Part shown: positions 47,849-58,827 of the stretch, in pieces | Position numbering within the stretch: position 1 is the stretch's first letter | How the letters are laid out: every line of letters starts with the position of its first letter | Origin: Saksenaea vasiformis B4078 | Taxonomy: Eukaryota > Mucoromycota > Mucoromycetes > Mucorales > Saksenaeaceae | Direction of reading: 5' to 3' | NCBI GenBank assembly: GCA_000697055.1 | Contig: JNDT01002249.1 | Span: 1 to 58,934 of the forward strand | Length of the DNA: 58,934 bases | Program-made: the position numbers and the translations under genes | The notes under the pieces: model-generated | The model's database searches: none | Told to the model about the DNA's origin: nothing | Seen by the model: the letters and a program-made list of their open reading frames with translations, nothing else

Positions 47849-49171
47849 ATGCACCGTTTCCTTCATACCTTGCCATCACGCTTCGCAAGACAACAGCCTG
47901 TACTTAGCAATTACGTACAGGCGCTTGCTCCTGTCAGGGTACCGCTTTATAGAAGAAAATTGGCTTGGTAACCTAACGTCTTCCCTTTCTCCCCCTTTTT
48001 TTTCTTTACAAAGTACATCCCAAGGCAACGAATGTACTCGACCAGTAGCGGTTTTGTCAAGATTGTCGAAGTCGGTCCACGCGATGGATTGCAAAATGAA
48101 AAGCAAGTGATTCCTACACCGGTCAAAGTCGAGTTGATCGAGCGCCTTGCCGATGCAGGTCTGCCCGTTGTAGAGGCGACAAGCTTTGTAAGCCCAAAAT
48201 GGGTTCCTCAGGTAGGTGATATTAGTTTTCATGCGCCGATAAGTTTTGCTCAAACCTCAGCATTTTAGATGGGTGACAACCGCGAAGTATTCACCTCTAT
48301 CAAAAAGAAGCCCGGCGTGCATTATCCTGTATTGACGCCTAATATGAAAGGGCTCGAGGGAGCGATTGCTGCTGAGGCACACGAAGTTGCTGTTTTTACT
48401 GCTGTGACAGAATCGTTCAATAAGAAAAACACCAATTGCACTATCGAAGAGTCACTTCAGCGAGTGTCGCAGGTTGTTGAAGCAGCATTGAAGCAAAACT
48501 TACGCGTAAGAGGGTAAGAAAAAAAAGTTGTAATGTGGCAATTTACACCATCCTTGTTAAAAGTTACCTTTCCTGTGTCTTGGGGTGCCCTTACGAAGGA
48601 AAAGTGGCTCCGGAGAAGGTCGGCGAAATGGCACAAAAGCTGTACGAAATGGGATGTTACGAAGTTAGTCTGGGCGACACCATTGGTGTTGGCACGCCAG
48701 GTACAATGGCAACCATGCTGGAACATGTGCTTGCAACAGTCCCTGCCAAAGCGCTAGCGGTTCATTGCCACGATACATACGGTCAGGCTTTGGCTAACAT
48801 CTTGAAAGCGCTCGAGGTACTGAAGTGCAATCTAATTTTTAATCTAAGCCATCATTCGTTAGTATGGTATCCGTGTGGTTGATAGCTCAGTGGCTGGATT
48901 GGGTAAAGGAATTAAAAAAGATTTAATTTACATTAACCATGTTTATTTCTCAGGTGGCTGTCCTTTTGCTCCCGGAGCCAAAGGAAACGTAGCAACCGAG
49001 GACGTGGTATATATGCTACATGGACTAGGATACCAGACCAATGCTGATCTGGATAAGTTGGTTGACATTGGACGCTGGATTTCCGATGAATTGGGTAGAG
49101 AAACAAACTCCAGAGCTGGTGCAGCATTGATGGCAGTTCGCCAAAGAAAGCTGAGAGAAGCAAAACTATAA
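47849..49171 (+). CDS. HMGCL: Hydroxymethylglutaryl-CoA lyase, mitochondrial
   Basis: Six exons (47849-47938, 48014-48211, 48269-48513, 48564-48816, 48863-48902, 48954-49171) total 1044 nt, giving 347 aa. The enzyme cleaves HMG-CoA to acetyl-CoA and acetoacetate in leucine breakdown. Exon 1 is a separate transit-peptide exon ([16 protein letters not shown], Arg-rich, no acidic residues). The TIM barrel follows: [16 protein letters not shown] with the catalytic Arg and metal Asp, [44 protein letters not shown] (metal His pair) and the catalytic-Cys signature [11 protein letters not shown] near residue 275. All active-site residues are present. The length is close to the animal enzyme (325 aa). 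Confidence 0.96.
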
Positions 49172-49345
49172 AATTAAAAGTTCATACTGTAGCGCTGCAT
49201 GAACAAGGGACTCTACGGGACCAATTTATTCACACCATGATTATGGACAAAAGATTACTGTAAAGAGTAGCTTTAAAGAAAAACAAATGGATCAACAAGA
49301 GCGGGGGTGGTCGGGTTATTAGGGGAAGGTATGATAGAAATGAAG
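49172..49345. other. Convergent 3' spacer
   Basis: HMG-CoA lyase and the fatty-acid hydroxylase end towards each other only 174 bp apart, so their 3' UTRs may overlap. An open reading frame over the boundary is an antisense shadow. Confidence 0.5.
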
Positions 49346-50482
49346 TTAGATATCGTAAGAAAGTCCTGTGCCAAACAAAGTATCCCAGAACTTGGAAGTA
49401 ATACCGTAAGCCGCCTCGAAATCTTTGTAATGGTGGGCCAGATGATGCTTTTTCATTTCTCGGAAATGGGAGCCCCATACCTTGGCATGATGAACATAAT
49501 AATGGGTCATATCGTACAGCACATAGCCGAACACAGCACCAGCAATAACAGCGTGCGCCATCATAGGTGGAAACAGAATATGTGCTAGACTAACCCACGG
49601 GTAAGCAAGAATAATGAACAGAGCGGGTGGCACCACCAGACGCATCCTATCAAAAGTAGCAACATGAGCTTACTTGAAAACGATCTTTTTTCTATGTTAC
49701 CTATCCATGGGAAGATAATGATGGAATCCATGCAGTGTGAAATGGACGACGAAAGCTAGCTGGCAATTTGGCAGCCAATCATCAAAGTGGAACAGGAATC
49801 GATGTAAACCATACTCTAAAAGGGTCCATATAAAGATACCCAATGCAAAGAGACAGGCAGTTGCCCAGGGCATTCCGCTGTCGAGAGAGCAGAAGATATG
49901 ATAGGCTACATAGGGCAACCAAACGCACGGAACAACGTACCATGCTGTTTTAGTCAGCGGCTCTAGTAGAGGGTGACCAAAGAAGATGGCAGGTTTGGGA
50001 AGATGCCGGGGTTTGTGGACCTGTTCCAAGTAGAACTCTTTGGTATAGCTTGCACGCATAATTTGGGGCACCAAGGCCTTCCGCAAGTCCAGGAAATCAT
50101 AGGTTTTCACATCAGCATTAACATCCGTTACGTTTGGCAGGAAATCCTCTTCCACAAACGTCTTGTATTCGACCTCCTTTTCGAGCAGATCGATTCGACG
50201 ACGATGTAACCGTGCACGCTCGCCGTCGAACCGACTGTGGACCTGGCCAATCTCGTATTCCTCCAGAATTTCATACGCCACCTCTGAATGCTCATGTTCC
50301 AGCACATCGCCCATCACTGCAGAGATGTCCTTGCCACCATACTTGAGGATCAGGTCATCGCCACCGGGATGATCAGGCATGAACTCAGTAATATCATAGA
50401 CTTTGTCTTTGTAAAGCACCCAGCAGCTTTCACGTGTATTATGTTCCTGCACATCCGCCAAGGAGTAGCTTTTGACAGCCAT
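49346..50482 (-). CDS. SCS7: Fatty acid 2-hydroxylase (SCS7/FA2H)
   Basis: Two exons (50482-49701, 49646-49346) total 1083 nt, giving 360 aa. The enzyme 2-hydroxylates the very-long-chain acyl group of ceramides in the ER. Seen: an N-terminal cytochrome b5 domain (about residues 5-80; haem ligands in MPDHPGG and LEHEHSEVAYE), a linker, then the di-iron hydroxylase domain with transmembrane helices. The histidine motifs are YGLHRFLFH, HFTLHGFHH, MTHYYVHH and MKKHHLAHHY, giving the full iron-binding set. The end TSKFWDTLFGTGLSYDI matches the family. It follows Tudor-SN on the same strand after about 210 bp. It works on products of the TSC13 pathway, but the two genes are 40 kb apart. Confidence 0.96.
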
Positions 50483-50691
50483 TTTTTTGTTACACTAAAG
50501 AAAAAGACAAGCAAGGGTTAAGAGACGATTTAAGGGCCGAAGATGGGAAGCCTGCATTTGTCTAAAAAATCAGGCCACAACGTCGAGATCTTTGTGTTGC
50601 CTGAAAGAAACAGGGTATGTATTTTACATGGTTATTCGTTCTTTACTCGTGTTTACAAAAACCCAACAATTAACAACAAAAATCCAGAGCT

Positions 50692-53600
50692 TTAAAAAGC
50701 CGCCTCATCCTCATTAAGCGAGACATCACCGTGCACAAACATGCCACACTAGTGTACCGGGGTTAGCGATTGATTAACCATTTTGTAGACTGTTACACGT
50801 ACTCTTTCCTTCCTTGCAGCTTCCATTGCATCCTCCAATGCCTTCAAGATATTCTGGTTGCCGCGAGCATAACGGACTTTAGGATTGACTAACGCTTGAC
50901 CCTCTCGGACCATATCCAGGTTCAAGCTAGCCTCAGCACTTTGTGAGTTAGAAGGATCGTACAACGTCAGGCACATCACTCCATTTTCGCGTGCATCAAC
51001 ATTAGCGACCAATTGTTTATCCTATGTAGCAAATCTGTCAGTTCCTGCTTGAATATATGAGCAAATGGTATCAGACTTACCGCAGTGAGTTCTCGGAGCC
51101 ACTCATACGATTCCTGACCGTAATCGGCCTCCTTCTCAGGGCTTTGCACAAAGGACAACACAGCCTCATGCGCCTGCGGTTTTAAGGTTCTGAATTTCTC
51201 GGGAAGAGCACGGATACGTTCCACAGGCAAGACTTCCGACTGTCACACTTAACGATGAGCTATTATCTTCTTCATATGTTGCTAGAAGACTTACATTGCC
51301 ATAATCGATATACAACACATGCACACCTTCATGTGAAATCTTGCGTACCTTGGCACGGTACCAAGCATTATCTTCAGTAAACTTTGCGCTCACAATCTCT
51401 CCTACGCGCGGCTTAATAGGCTCGTGTGGTCTTCCGTTGTGGTACTGGGATAGCTCCGCCATGAGTGTTTCAAGCTGGCGGATCTCCGCATTGACTATCT
51501 GCACATAGAAACGAGATCCACTGACGATATCTGACACAACCACGTCAATATATTCGCGTCGTGGGCCAGTAGGTTCTTCATTAGCCACATCCTCAGCTGC
51601 CTCCTTTTCCAGTTCTTGATAGTGCTGCCAAATTCCCTTCTTCTCAGATTGTGCATTACGTTCAGCAGTGTAAAATTGGTTGGTATAATGGGACTCATTT
51701 GCAGAGTACTCATGAACTGAAGCCAACCCACGCTGAAGAAGGGAAATAGCGAGGTTTTCACCTTGGATGAACATATTACCGATGAAAGCACCAGTCTTGT
51801 CAACATTTTCGATTTCGATCTCGACCTATCCAGTATCCCAAAGATTAGCGGTTCCTCTAAGCTTGCGTTGGAAGACTTACATCGCGTTGAAGACATTTTT
51901 CCGTAACATATGCCAGTGCTTCCGCACCAAAAGGTTCTGACTTCTCATTCGGTGTACGACCGACACGAGGCGCTCTGACACCAGCAAGCACGAATGTTAA
52001 GCGACAGTTTTCCTTAGGAACCCAAACGAAAAGACGAGATCCGTTGGCGATATGGTCCACCACCGCACTGACTTTACCGCTGCGCTTCAGGAAGCTAAGG
52101 AATTGGCGAGACTTTGTAGCGTTCTGCCAAGAAATCTCGATGAGTGTGATTGTATTCAGGGTGCCAAGAACATACCTCCGATGCATCCACAATTCGGACA
52201 ATTGGTTTTTCTTTGGTACTATGTACACCCTTCTGCGCCGCTTGAGCCCTACAGAAATGTAAGTGATTACATAAAAATCCTGTCCGCTCTTACTTTGACT
52301 CTGCCATCAACAACTGATCATAGAAATGCGATCGGTTGTCGTCATCTTTACCGTGTCTGATAACTCTTGCGAGACCCCGTTCCACCAATTGCTCGGCGAT
52401 ATTTCTATACATAGAGTAAACGTCTTTGTCACTACTTCCATCTACTGTCCCTTACGTGTTGCCAACAGTAACTGTAGCGCAGTCCTTTGCTTCAAAGCCG
52501 TCCTGAGCAGGCTTATGATAGTCAATCACCACATGGACTTGCTTTCCAATAAGTCTCTTTCTCAAGAACTCTCTTGCTTCAAACTGATAGCCAACTTCTT
52601 TGATGTCTCTTGACTTTCCGCCAGGCATTGTGCTGCCTGCCTCTCTATAACCAAATGATTGTGAGTTACACATTTTTATCGTTTTTGTGTGCTGACCTTG
52701 GAACTTGTTTCAGGCTTGCGAACTGGAGCTTTCTTTCTTTACCTGCTTTTGTTTTGACAAGGATGGTATCGCCATTCACGATTTTAATCACCTGCGCCAA
52801 TAATTTAGTTTTACCCTCACATCAACATGTGCTGTCAGATGTCTCGTTTTACCTGTGCATCAAATTCTGCATCGTTTACTTTCTCCTTTTCAACAAAGTC
52901 CCGCCACACGCGTAATTTCTTTTCCTTTGCAGCTCTAGCGTAGATATGAGCCTTTGAAAAATCGGCATACGGGGACACACCTTTCTGCATTTCGTAATGG
53001 TGCAGGTCCGTCTGTAGCAAGGTTGATGCTCCAGTCAACGCATTTTGCGTATCCATTTGCGAGGAGCAGCTCAGCAATATTTCCAGCTGGGTGCTTCACA
53101 GACCCAACAAAATTCTGACCACCTGCTTGTCCAACGCTTTCTAGAACCACCTTCACACCGCGCTGAAGCAAACGTGCCTCAACAAAGTATTTAGCCTCTT
53201 CGCCGAATGGTTCCGAAACATTAGCTTGATCTGCAGGCGCGTTATCACGCTTACAGGCGGGTGCCTTGATACCAGTAAGGAATAACGTGATAATTTGCTG
53301 CGACTTGTCGGGAAGATGAAGCAGCACACGGTAAGTCGAGGCGTCACGGACCTGCTCAATAATGGCTGCAATAAAGGTGTCAGAAAAATTGGTTGCAGGA
53401 TAAATGCTAAATCCCTACCATCCAAAGGTTTGCCTTTATACTGGTTCAAAAATGCGCGTCCATCGCGTTCGAACGTGTAAGATACATTGCGCACTCCCTG
53501 CGACAAAATAACGTAGATGAGTATCCTATACCTCAACGGATAGATAGTATCTCCTTACATCTTCCTTGTCATTCCACATGCCGCGTTTCGCTTGCTTTGC

Positions 53601-54064
53601 TTCATCTTCCAAGCGTCGCAAAATCTCCAGCGTCGCCTCGTGTTCTTCTTCATTTCCACGTGCCTTACCCTCGCGAACTTTCAGCCATCCATTTTTCACG
53701 CCAATTTCGGCCACATCTTCGTTGGCAAGCAAAATGCATCCGTATTCGCGAGCGGGATTGACGGTTGTCACGGTATATTCTGGTACAAAGCTGACTTCTT
53801 TACCGACCAGTAACTTACGAAGGTGCTCCCGAGAGCCGAAAGCGAAAGGCTAGTGTACGTCATCAGTACCGTAGGAAGTTTATGAAAGATGTTTCTGATT
53901 ACCTCGTCATCTCGGTCTTTGTTGCCCAATCTCGGTGCCTGAACGTTCGACAAGGCCAATAATCGTTCCGCAGGAGGTCCATTCGCCCTTGGTTTTCCTC
54001 TGAGAATCACAGTGTCTCCAGAAAGAACATTTTTAACTACAGCAGTATGTTGTTGTCGAACCAT
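50692..54064 (-). CDS. SND1: Tudor staphylococcal nuclease (Tudor-SN/SND1)
   Basis: Many exons. Exon 1 (from 54064) encodes [20 protein letters not shown], the first SN-like domain. Repeats follow with the same cores ([60 protein letters not shown]), four SN-like domains in all, then a Tudor domain ([28 protein letters not shown]) set in a partial fifth SN fold. The last intron uses GTACGT...CACTAG, giving the C-terminus [18 protein letters not shown] and a stop at 50692-50694. Ignoring this intron gives a false early stop at 50749. Known roles: RNA-binding co-regulator, stress granules, small-RNA complexes. A transposon ends about 90 bp upstream of its start codon. Confidence 0.93.
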
Positions 54065-54141
54065 CGCAATAAACTAACTAAGCGGAGAGAGGCGTCAATA
54101 GATGGTTGAGGCACACCTTAAGCTCTGGCGGAGAGGATCTT

Positions 54142-54184
54142 GTGAATTTTGGGGGCACGTTACACGGGGGTACTTGCGTCACGC
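54142..54184 (+). repeat. Left terminal inverted repeat and target-site copy of MULE
   Basis: GGGGGCACGTTACACGGGGG followed by TACTTGCGTCA (54151-54181) is the inverse of the sequence ending at 57839. The flanking TGAATTTT (54143-54150) resembles AGAATTCT (57840-57847) at 6 of 8 positions, as expected for an aged 8-9 bp target duplication. Confidence 0.75.
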
Positions 54185-54452
54185 CTGCCAAAAGTAGGAT
54201 GTAGCAAAGCCACGCTTCCCCAAGAAGTGATATTTGGGTGATACCGGAGATTTAATTCATCCAATAAGGAGGAAGCCATAGTTACAGTTCCTGATGCAGT
54301 GATGGACGGGTATCGGAATTCATTTTACACGCCCCTTTGACCAATGGCGTAGCATTATTTGTAGGGGTACCGGAATTTTAATTCTGGTGCTTGATTTTTG
54401 CCAAGTCATTTCGTGGATAGGTATAGAAATATGCTTTAATGAAATAAATAGT

Positions 54453-57400
54453 TTAATCTTTTCTGGGAACTTTCTTATATAGGACAAAGCTCGTATTTGG
54501 ACGTCTTGCAGCTAGTAGTTTCGTTGTCTTCTTCTCACCACGTGCTACAGCTTTCAGCTTAGAGCTTGACAAGTTATCGGCTTCAAATAGTTCTTGCTTA
54601 ATCCTGATATAAGACTTGAAGTGACCACCGTTCCATTGCGTTGCAACTGTACGACCGCAGATTTCATATGTCACTAGATCAATGTTGAAACGATCGCTGT
54701 AGTCGACTTGTGAGCTGCTGTCTTCCGCTTGCTTTTTCTTTTCTTCTGACTCATAACAGCACGCAACATCTGCGACAAAAATGAACGATGGATACTGCAC
54801 AACAACATTATGAGTCATGGTTCCCAGTGCCTTGACTGGTAGGCCCAAAAGCTTTTGTCCGTGAACCAGATCGGCTATTGCACCCGAGAAATCTGACGTT
54901 GTTTCGTCTCCAAGGTCGTATTCATCGAATATACCCTCCGTAAGTTATAGAATGGGTGGCAATTCGAAGATGTCTCCTTGATGCTCATCTAATAACACTA
55001 GTGCTTTCATGGTACTGGTCGTTTTGACACATTTAAATATGAAATGCTGCATTATTTCATCATCGAGCTTGGTGTTTGCTTCGTTGTTTGGCGGTGGATC
55101 AAGGAGAAAATGAAGAACGCTGGCGGGATCACCTTGCTCGTTCTTTTTAAATCCTGCAATTTCGCCCTTAGTCATATAAATTTTCTCAGCATCTCATTGG
55201 CACCGATAAATCTGTTCTGCTGCACAAGCAGCCAAACCGAATCGTACAAGCTGTTGAAATCGTTTGTAGGCTTGATTCTCGGTAATGACGGAACTGCAAT
55301 GCGAAGAAGCATTTCAACTACGGCGTCGATAAAGCAGGAATTGCTATTCCAAGGATTGAGAGAAAGTGGGTCCGGGTCGGATGGCAGCTTGACTTGGGCT
55401 ATGGGATTAAAAGGAATCGGATGCTGGTAAAGAGGATGTGTTGTGGAGGATCTGTTTTGCACAGGTGCTGGTCGAATCATGGGAACGATTGTTGGTTTTA
55501 AAGCAGGTGCAATTGCGTGTCTGACTACAGGCATAGCTACAGGCCTAATGATAGGCAAAGTCGCAGGTCTAATCATGGGCATAGCTGTAGGTCTGATGGC
55601 AGGTGCAGTATGGCGATACGTTATGGGCTTTACAAGAGTAGGTAACGCAGTGCTGCTGATAGGTGAGACTGACGTGTGCGTTAACGCTGACATTTGCTGC
55701 ACCTCTTCAACTTTCTGCTTCTTTAACTCTCTAACGATCGCTTCCGTCGTGTCTGGGGCCCTACCGTCGTTTTCGAACTTTTTCGATCGTGGTTTCTTCG
55801 GCACGTCGAGCTTTCTATTCTTGCCATACCGGATCCTCACGCCCGCCTCAATGGCATCAAAATCAGCTTCCTGATTTTGAATATACTTCACAAGGTTACC
55901 GACCCCCTCAACAAGTGAGTTTGCCTTGTTCTTTTCGAAGAGGCGGTAGTAATCATTATGAAACGATTCAATCGCATTTGTCATTCGTGTTTGATGATTT
56001 GCGAGGTCGTCTTTCATGCGACTATCGCATCTGAAAATCATTGTTGCAATGGTGGGTCGCATCCACCAGTCGAGCCAGGGTTTCGCGTTGGGATAGCAGT
56101 TGTACAGGTGGCTTCTCGCTTTCTCAAATTCATCGCTGTCTTCCGTTGCGCGGATGGTGTCGATGTGCTTTTTAAAATCGTTCTGAGCGTCAGGACTGAC
56201 AAGAAAGTGGTTCTTCTGCACGCGATTCACTTGCTGGGCAAAGTGCATGTAACAACCTTTCAGATACGACTCGGCCACCTCAGATGAAATAGAAGGCGCA
56301 TGTTCCATGACTGCCTCTATAAATCCTTGTCTCTGTGGTTGGGAGAAATCAACAACCATGCCAATCGTGGCATTATGATTGTTGAATTCAATCTTATACG
56401 TCCGAAACAGTGCCAAAAAGTAGTCCTTGTAATGCTTGACACCAAGACCTCCCAAGATCGCATGAAATATTGTCGCGTTCATACCGAGACAAGAGAAGTA
56501 CATTGTTGAGGAACATAAATAGAAGCCTTTCGAAAAGGCGCCGTAGGTCAGATCCGTGATTATGGGCCCTTTGGATGTATCTACACGGTCGTCCATATTA
56601 GGGTGGCGAAAGGCGATGCAGGATCGTTCCTGGGTACTCTGTTTGGAGTGAAAGGATGTCTTCGACCGTGGAGGCTTTTGTTAATTTAAAAATGCCCTCC
56701 TCAAGCAATGCTTTCTTGCGATAGTATCGCGTGCGGTCAACATGTTGGAACATAGTGTGGTATATGTTGACCGTCGTAATGCCCATCCTATAGAATTGTG
56801 TTCCATAACAGGAAAGATCGGGGATTAATCGTGTTTCCATATACAGTGAACTTCTCCACTGGAACACCAACTGAACCTTATCATCTATAACTTAGACTTA
56901 TCACCGAGTTCAGTACAACAAGGTAGCACTGTGTCATCACAGTAATTGATCCATTCTATAATCCACACCTAATACCGAGAAGAACGTTCACTAATTCTTA
57001 TTTCCGCTAAAAGACTGAATCATATAAATAGGCAGACAATCTAACTGAAATAAAGACATCCAACAGTCTCAAAGGATTCTATCCGTCTACTGTCCCAATT
57101 AACTTACCCATACAACACATAGGATCAATAGTACGAGTAGGAGGAACACCCGCCACACTACCCATAACTAATTGCTTAGCCTTAGCATGTTTATTACTAA
57201 GGACGATTTTCTTAAACTGTTCGAACGATTTGCCTGACGCTTTACAGCCCTCATAAATACCATGACTATGAGGACCGGTATGTTGCATGGTACAAACGTT
57301 ATCCTTGCAAGTAAATTTGGCTTTTGCAGAGCATTGTAGCAAAGCCAACTTGTCATTGCATGAAGGACAAGTTCTCTGCACGCTTGCACCACGCTTAGTT

Positions 57401-57710
57401 TCTGCAATGGTTGGTCGATTATACTGCTGCTAGATATCATGTATCAGGATATGAGTTATATGAACGATAGTGAAGTAATAATTGCCTTATATCTAGTACA
57501 ATTCATATTTATGCAGGTAATGGCGCCGTTGCATTTCTTGGTGATGGTACGACCAGCACTTTTTAGTAGGACAACATTCTCTTTTGACATGCTCCAGCCG
57601 ATGTCATAATTGACTACATGAAGCCCCGTTTCCTCGTTAACGGGAGCAGCACAGGTAACAGTAATATCATCTGTAGGAAAGTGCTCGAAACTGGCGCGAG
57701 TGGATGGCAT
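54453..57710 (-). pseudogene. MULE transposase fused to a USP-like cysteine protease (probably disrupted)
   Basis: Reading from 57710: an N-terminal block ends KKCNGAITCINMNCTR. The next (57420-57079) has RTCPSCNDKLALLQC, FTCKDNVCTMQHTGPHSHG, a WRKY-GCM1/FLYWCH-type zinc site. Then comes YYRKKALLEEGIFKLTKAST, and the DDE core in 56596-55172: D15 (ITDLTYGAF), D83 (MVVDFSQPQRQG), CxxH (KGCYMHFAQ) and E210 (NAIESFHNDYYRL). Positions are counted from 56596. A proline-rich linker follows. The protease has Cys421 in NPWNSNSCFIDAVVEMLL, the QGDPASVLHFLLD helix, and a His box TYEICGRT...GGHFKSYIRI with downstream Asp (ADNL). Lesions: a one-base frame change near 56615 and an in-frame TAA near 54945. 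A 54-nt GTGCC...TTGCAG intron can join the protease halves at 55172. Confidence 0.7.
55463..55606 (-). repeat. Octapeptide repeat linker in the transposase-protease gene
   Basis: About six 24-bp units encode variants of IRPTAMPM, IRPATLPI, IRPVAMPV, ALKPTIVPM. The segment joins the transposase domain to the peptidase domain. It is tandem and slightly diverged, which suggests a flexible, length-variable spacer. Confidence 0.7.
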
Positions 57711-57805
57711 TGCTGAATGAGACAGTAGAAAGGTACTTCAAAAAAAATATTTTCGAACCTGGAAGGGGTACTTCCATAAAAGGATTTCGAGACTGCTTTT
57801 CCTCT

Positions 57806-57848
57806 TGCTGACGCAGTACCCCCCGTGTAACGTACCCCTAGAATTCTC
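57806..57848 (+). repeat. Right terminal inverted repeat and target-site copy of MULE
   Basis: TGACGCAGTACCCCCCGTGTAACGTACCCCT is the inverse of the left end, with one extra C in the C-run and a one-base indel in the GTAC(T) segment. AGAATTCT follows as the presumed target duplication. Confidence 0.75.
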
Positions 57849-57948
57849 ATCACTCTTCGGAAACTAACATAAACGAATGAGAACCTCTACTTAATCTTCG
57901 GATGTTAAAGACAGCAAATAAAATCGCTCAGTTAATCTTCGGACTTCT

Positions 57949-58185
57949 ATGGCGACGGAGCTCCAAAAACAAGCTTGCTTCTTGCTGTCAGCTATGAACA
58001 CCCCGCAAGAGCAACACAACGACCACATGCGTCATGAAGAAGTATTCGCTTCCGTTGATGCCAACGTTTCAGAGGAGATTTTCGAAGAAGACGAGGTAGT
58101 AGCAAATCTTTTTGAGCTCTATTTTCAGCAATTGCAGCAAAAAATGAGCGGCGAAATGAGGAAATCTACCACACCAGTGGTGTAA
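57949..58185 (+). CDS. Small acidic protein of unknown function
   Basis: An intronless 78-codon frame: MATELQKQACFLLSAMNTPQ, then an acidic stretch VSEEIFEEDEVVANLFELYF and a Gln-rich helix QQLQQKM. Codon usage and amphipathic helices look protein-like. There is no recognised domain. It lies just outside the MULE and may be a first exon or a small stand-alone gene. Confidence 0.35.
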   Translation: MATELQKQACFLLSAMNTPQEQHNDHMRHEEVFASVDANVSEEIFEEDEVVANLFELYFQQLQQKMSGEMRKSTTPVV

Positions 58186-58827
58186 CGACAACCGTTAATG
58201 GTATACAAGAATCTAACAGGCATAGAGGTTCTTAATCTTTGTTTCTTTACTGTTAAATGTTTTTCGAGACAGTAAAATGGATGGTAGGCTAGCATATGAG
58301 TTGCATAAGCCAATTGCGTTTTTTAAAAACGCATAATCAATATTCTCTTGATTCAACGTGGTTGTATTGCCCATGCCTAATCTGCCTTCTGGATCCTGAG
58401 CCTATCTATTCGAAATATTCAAAACGAAAACAAGTCCTATGGCCTGGATGACTGGTCCCCTGGCCAGAGGGCCCAATGACAAAGAGAATGACACTTCTTA
58501 ATCATTTTTCCATTGATACCAATATGAAAGTTGTAGAAAAATATTTCTCGGTCGCCGTCGCAGAATTCTGGACAGATTGCTTTTGTGCTTATCCCAGTAT
58601 TGTATGTGTATTTCAATGTAGCTGTCTGTCAATACGGCGCCATTGACAAAGATAATTGCCTGTTCGCACTGGCCATACCTTGCTGAAAGGCTCAGCAGAC
58701 ACGGAGGCGCAAAGTGTTAGTCTAAGCAGCGTCCCATCATGCATAACAAAAGAACAGTCCTACGAATTCACATATATTCCATCTAACTATTTGACAACAA
58801 ATCTCCCTTCCTTTTTATTCCCAAAAG
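58186..58827. other. Upstream region of the right-edge gene
   Basis: No gene or RNA is supported. Overlapping open frames across the last 170 bp are shadows of the gene that starts at 58828. Confidence 0.35.

Larger units (their letters stand above)
54151..57839 (-). mobile_element. Mutator-like DNA transposon (MULE), 3.7 kb, transposase-protease type
   Basis: Bounded by about 30-bp imperfect terminal inverted repeats sharing ACGTTACACGGGGG and GCGTCA, with a likely 8-bp target duplication. It carries one large minus-strand gene (54453-57710) for a zinc-binding MULE transposase fused to a USP-like peptidase. Protein homology and the terminal repeats agree on the borders. MULEs usually have 8-11 bp target duplications, which fits. 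Two probable lesions in the gene (near 56615 and 54945) suggest this copy is inactive, though one or both might be introns. It lies head to tail with SND1, with its left end about 87 bp from that start codon. Confidence 0.8.

Noticed and set aside
50749..50790. SND1 C-terminus ending VNQSLTPVH
   Set aside because: This requires reading through a strong GTACGT donor. Splicing to CACTAG gives the expected family-like acidic C-terminus.
55443..55874. 143-codon plus-strand frame over the transposon linker
   Set aside because: It is a hydrophobic repeat made by the antisense of the proline-rich linker, not a membrane protein.
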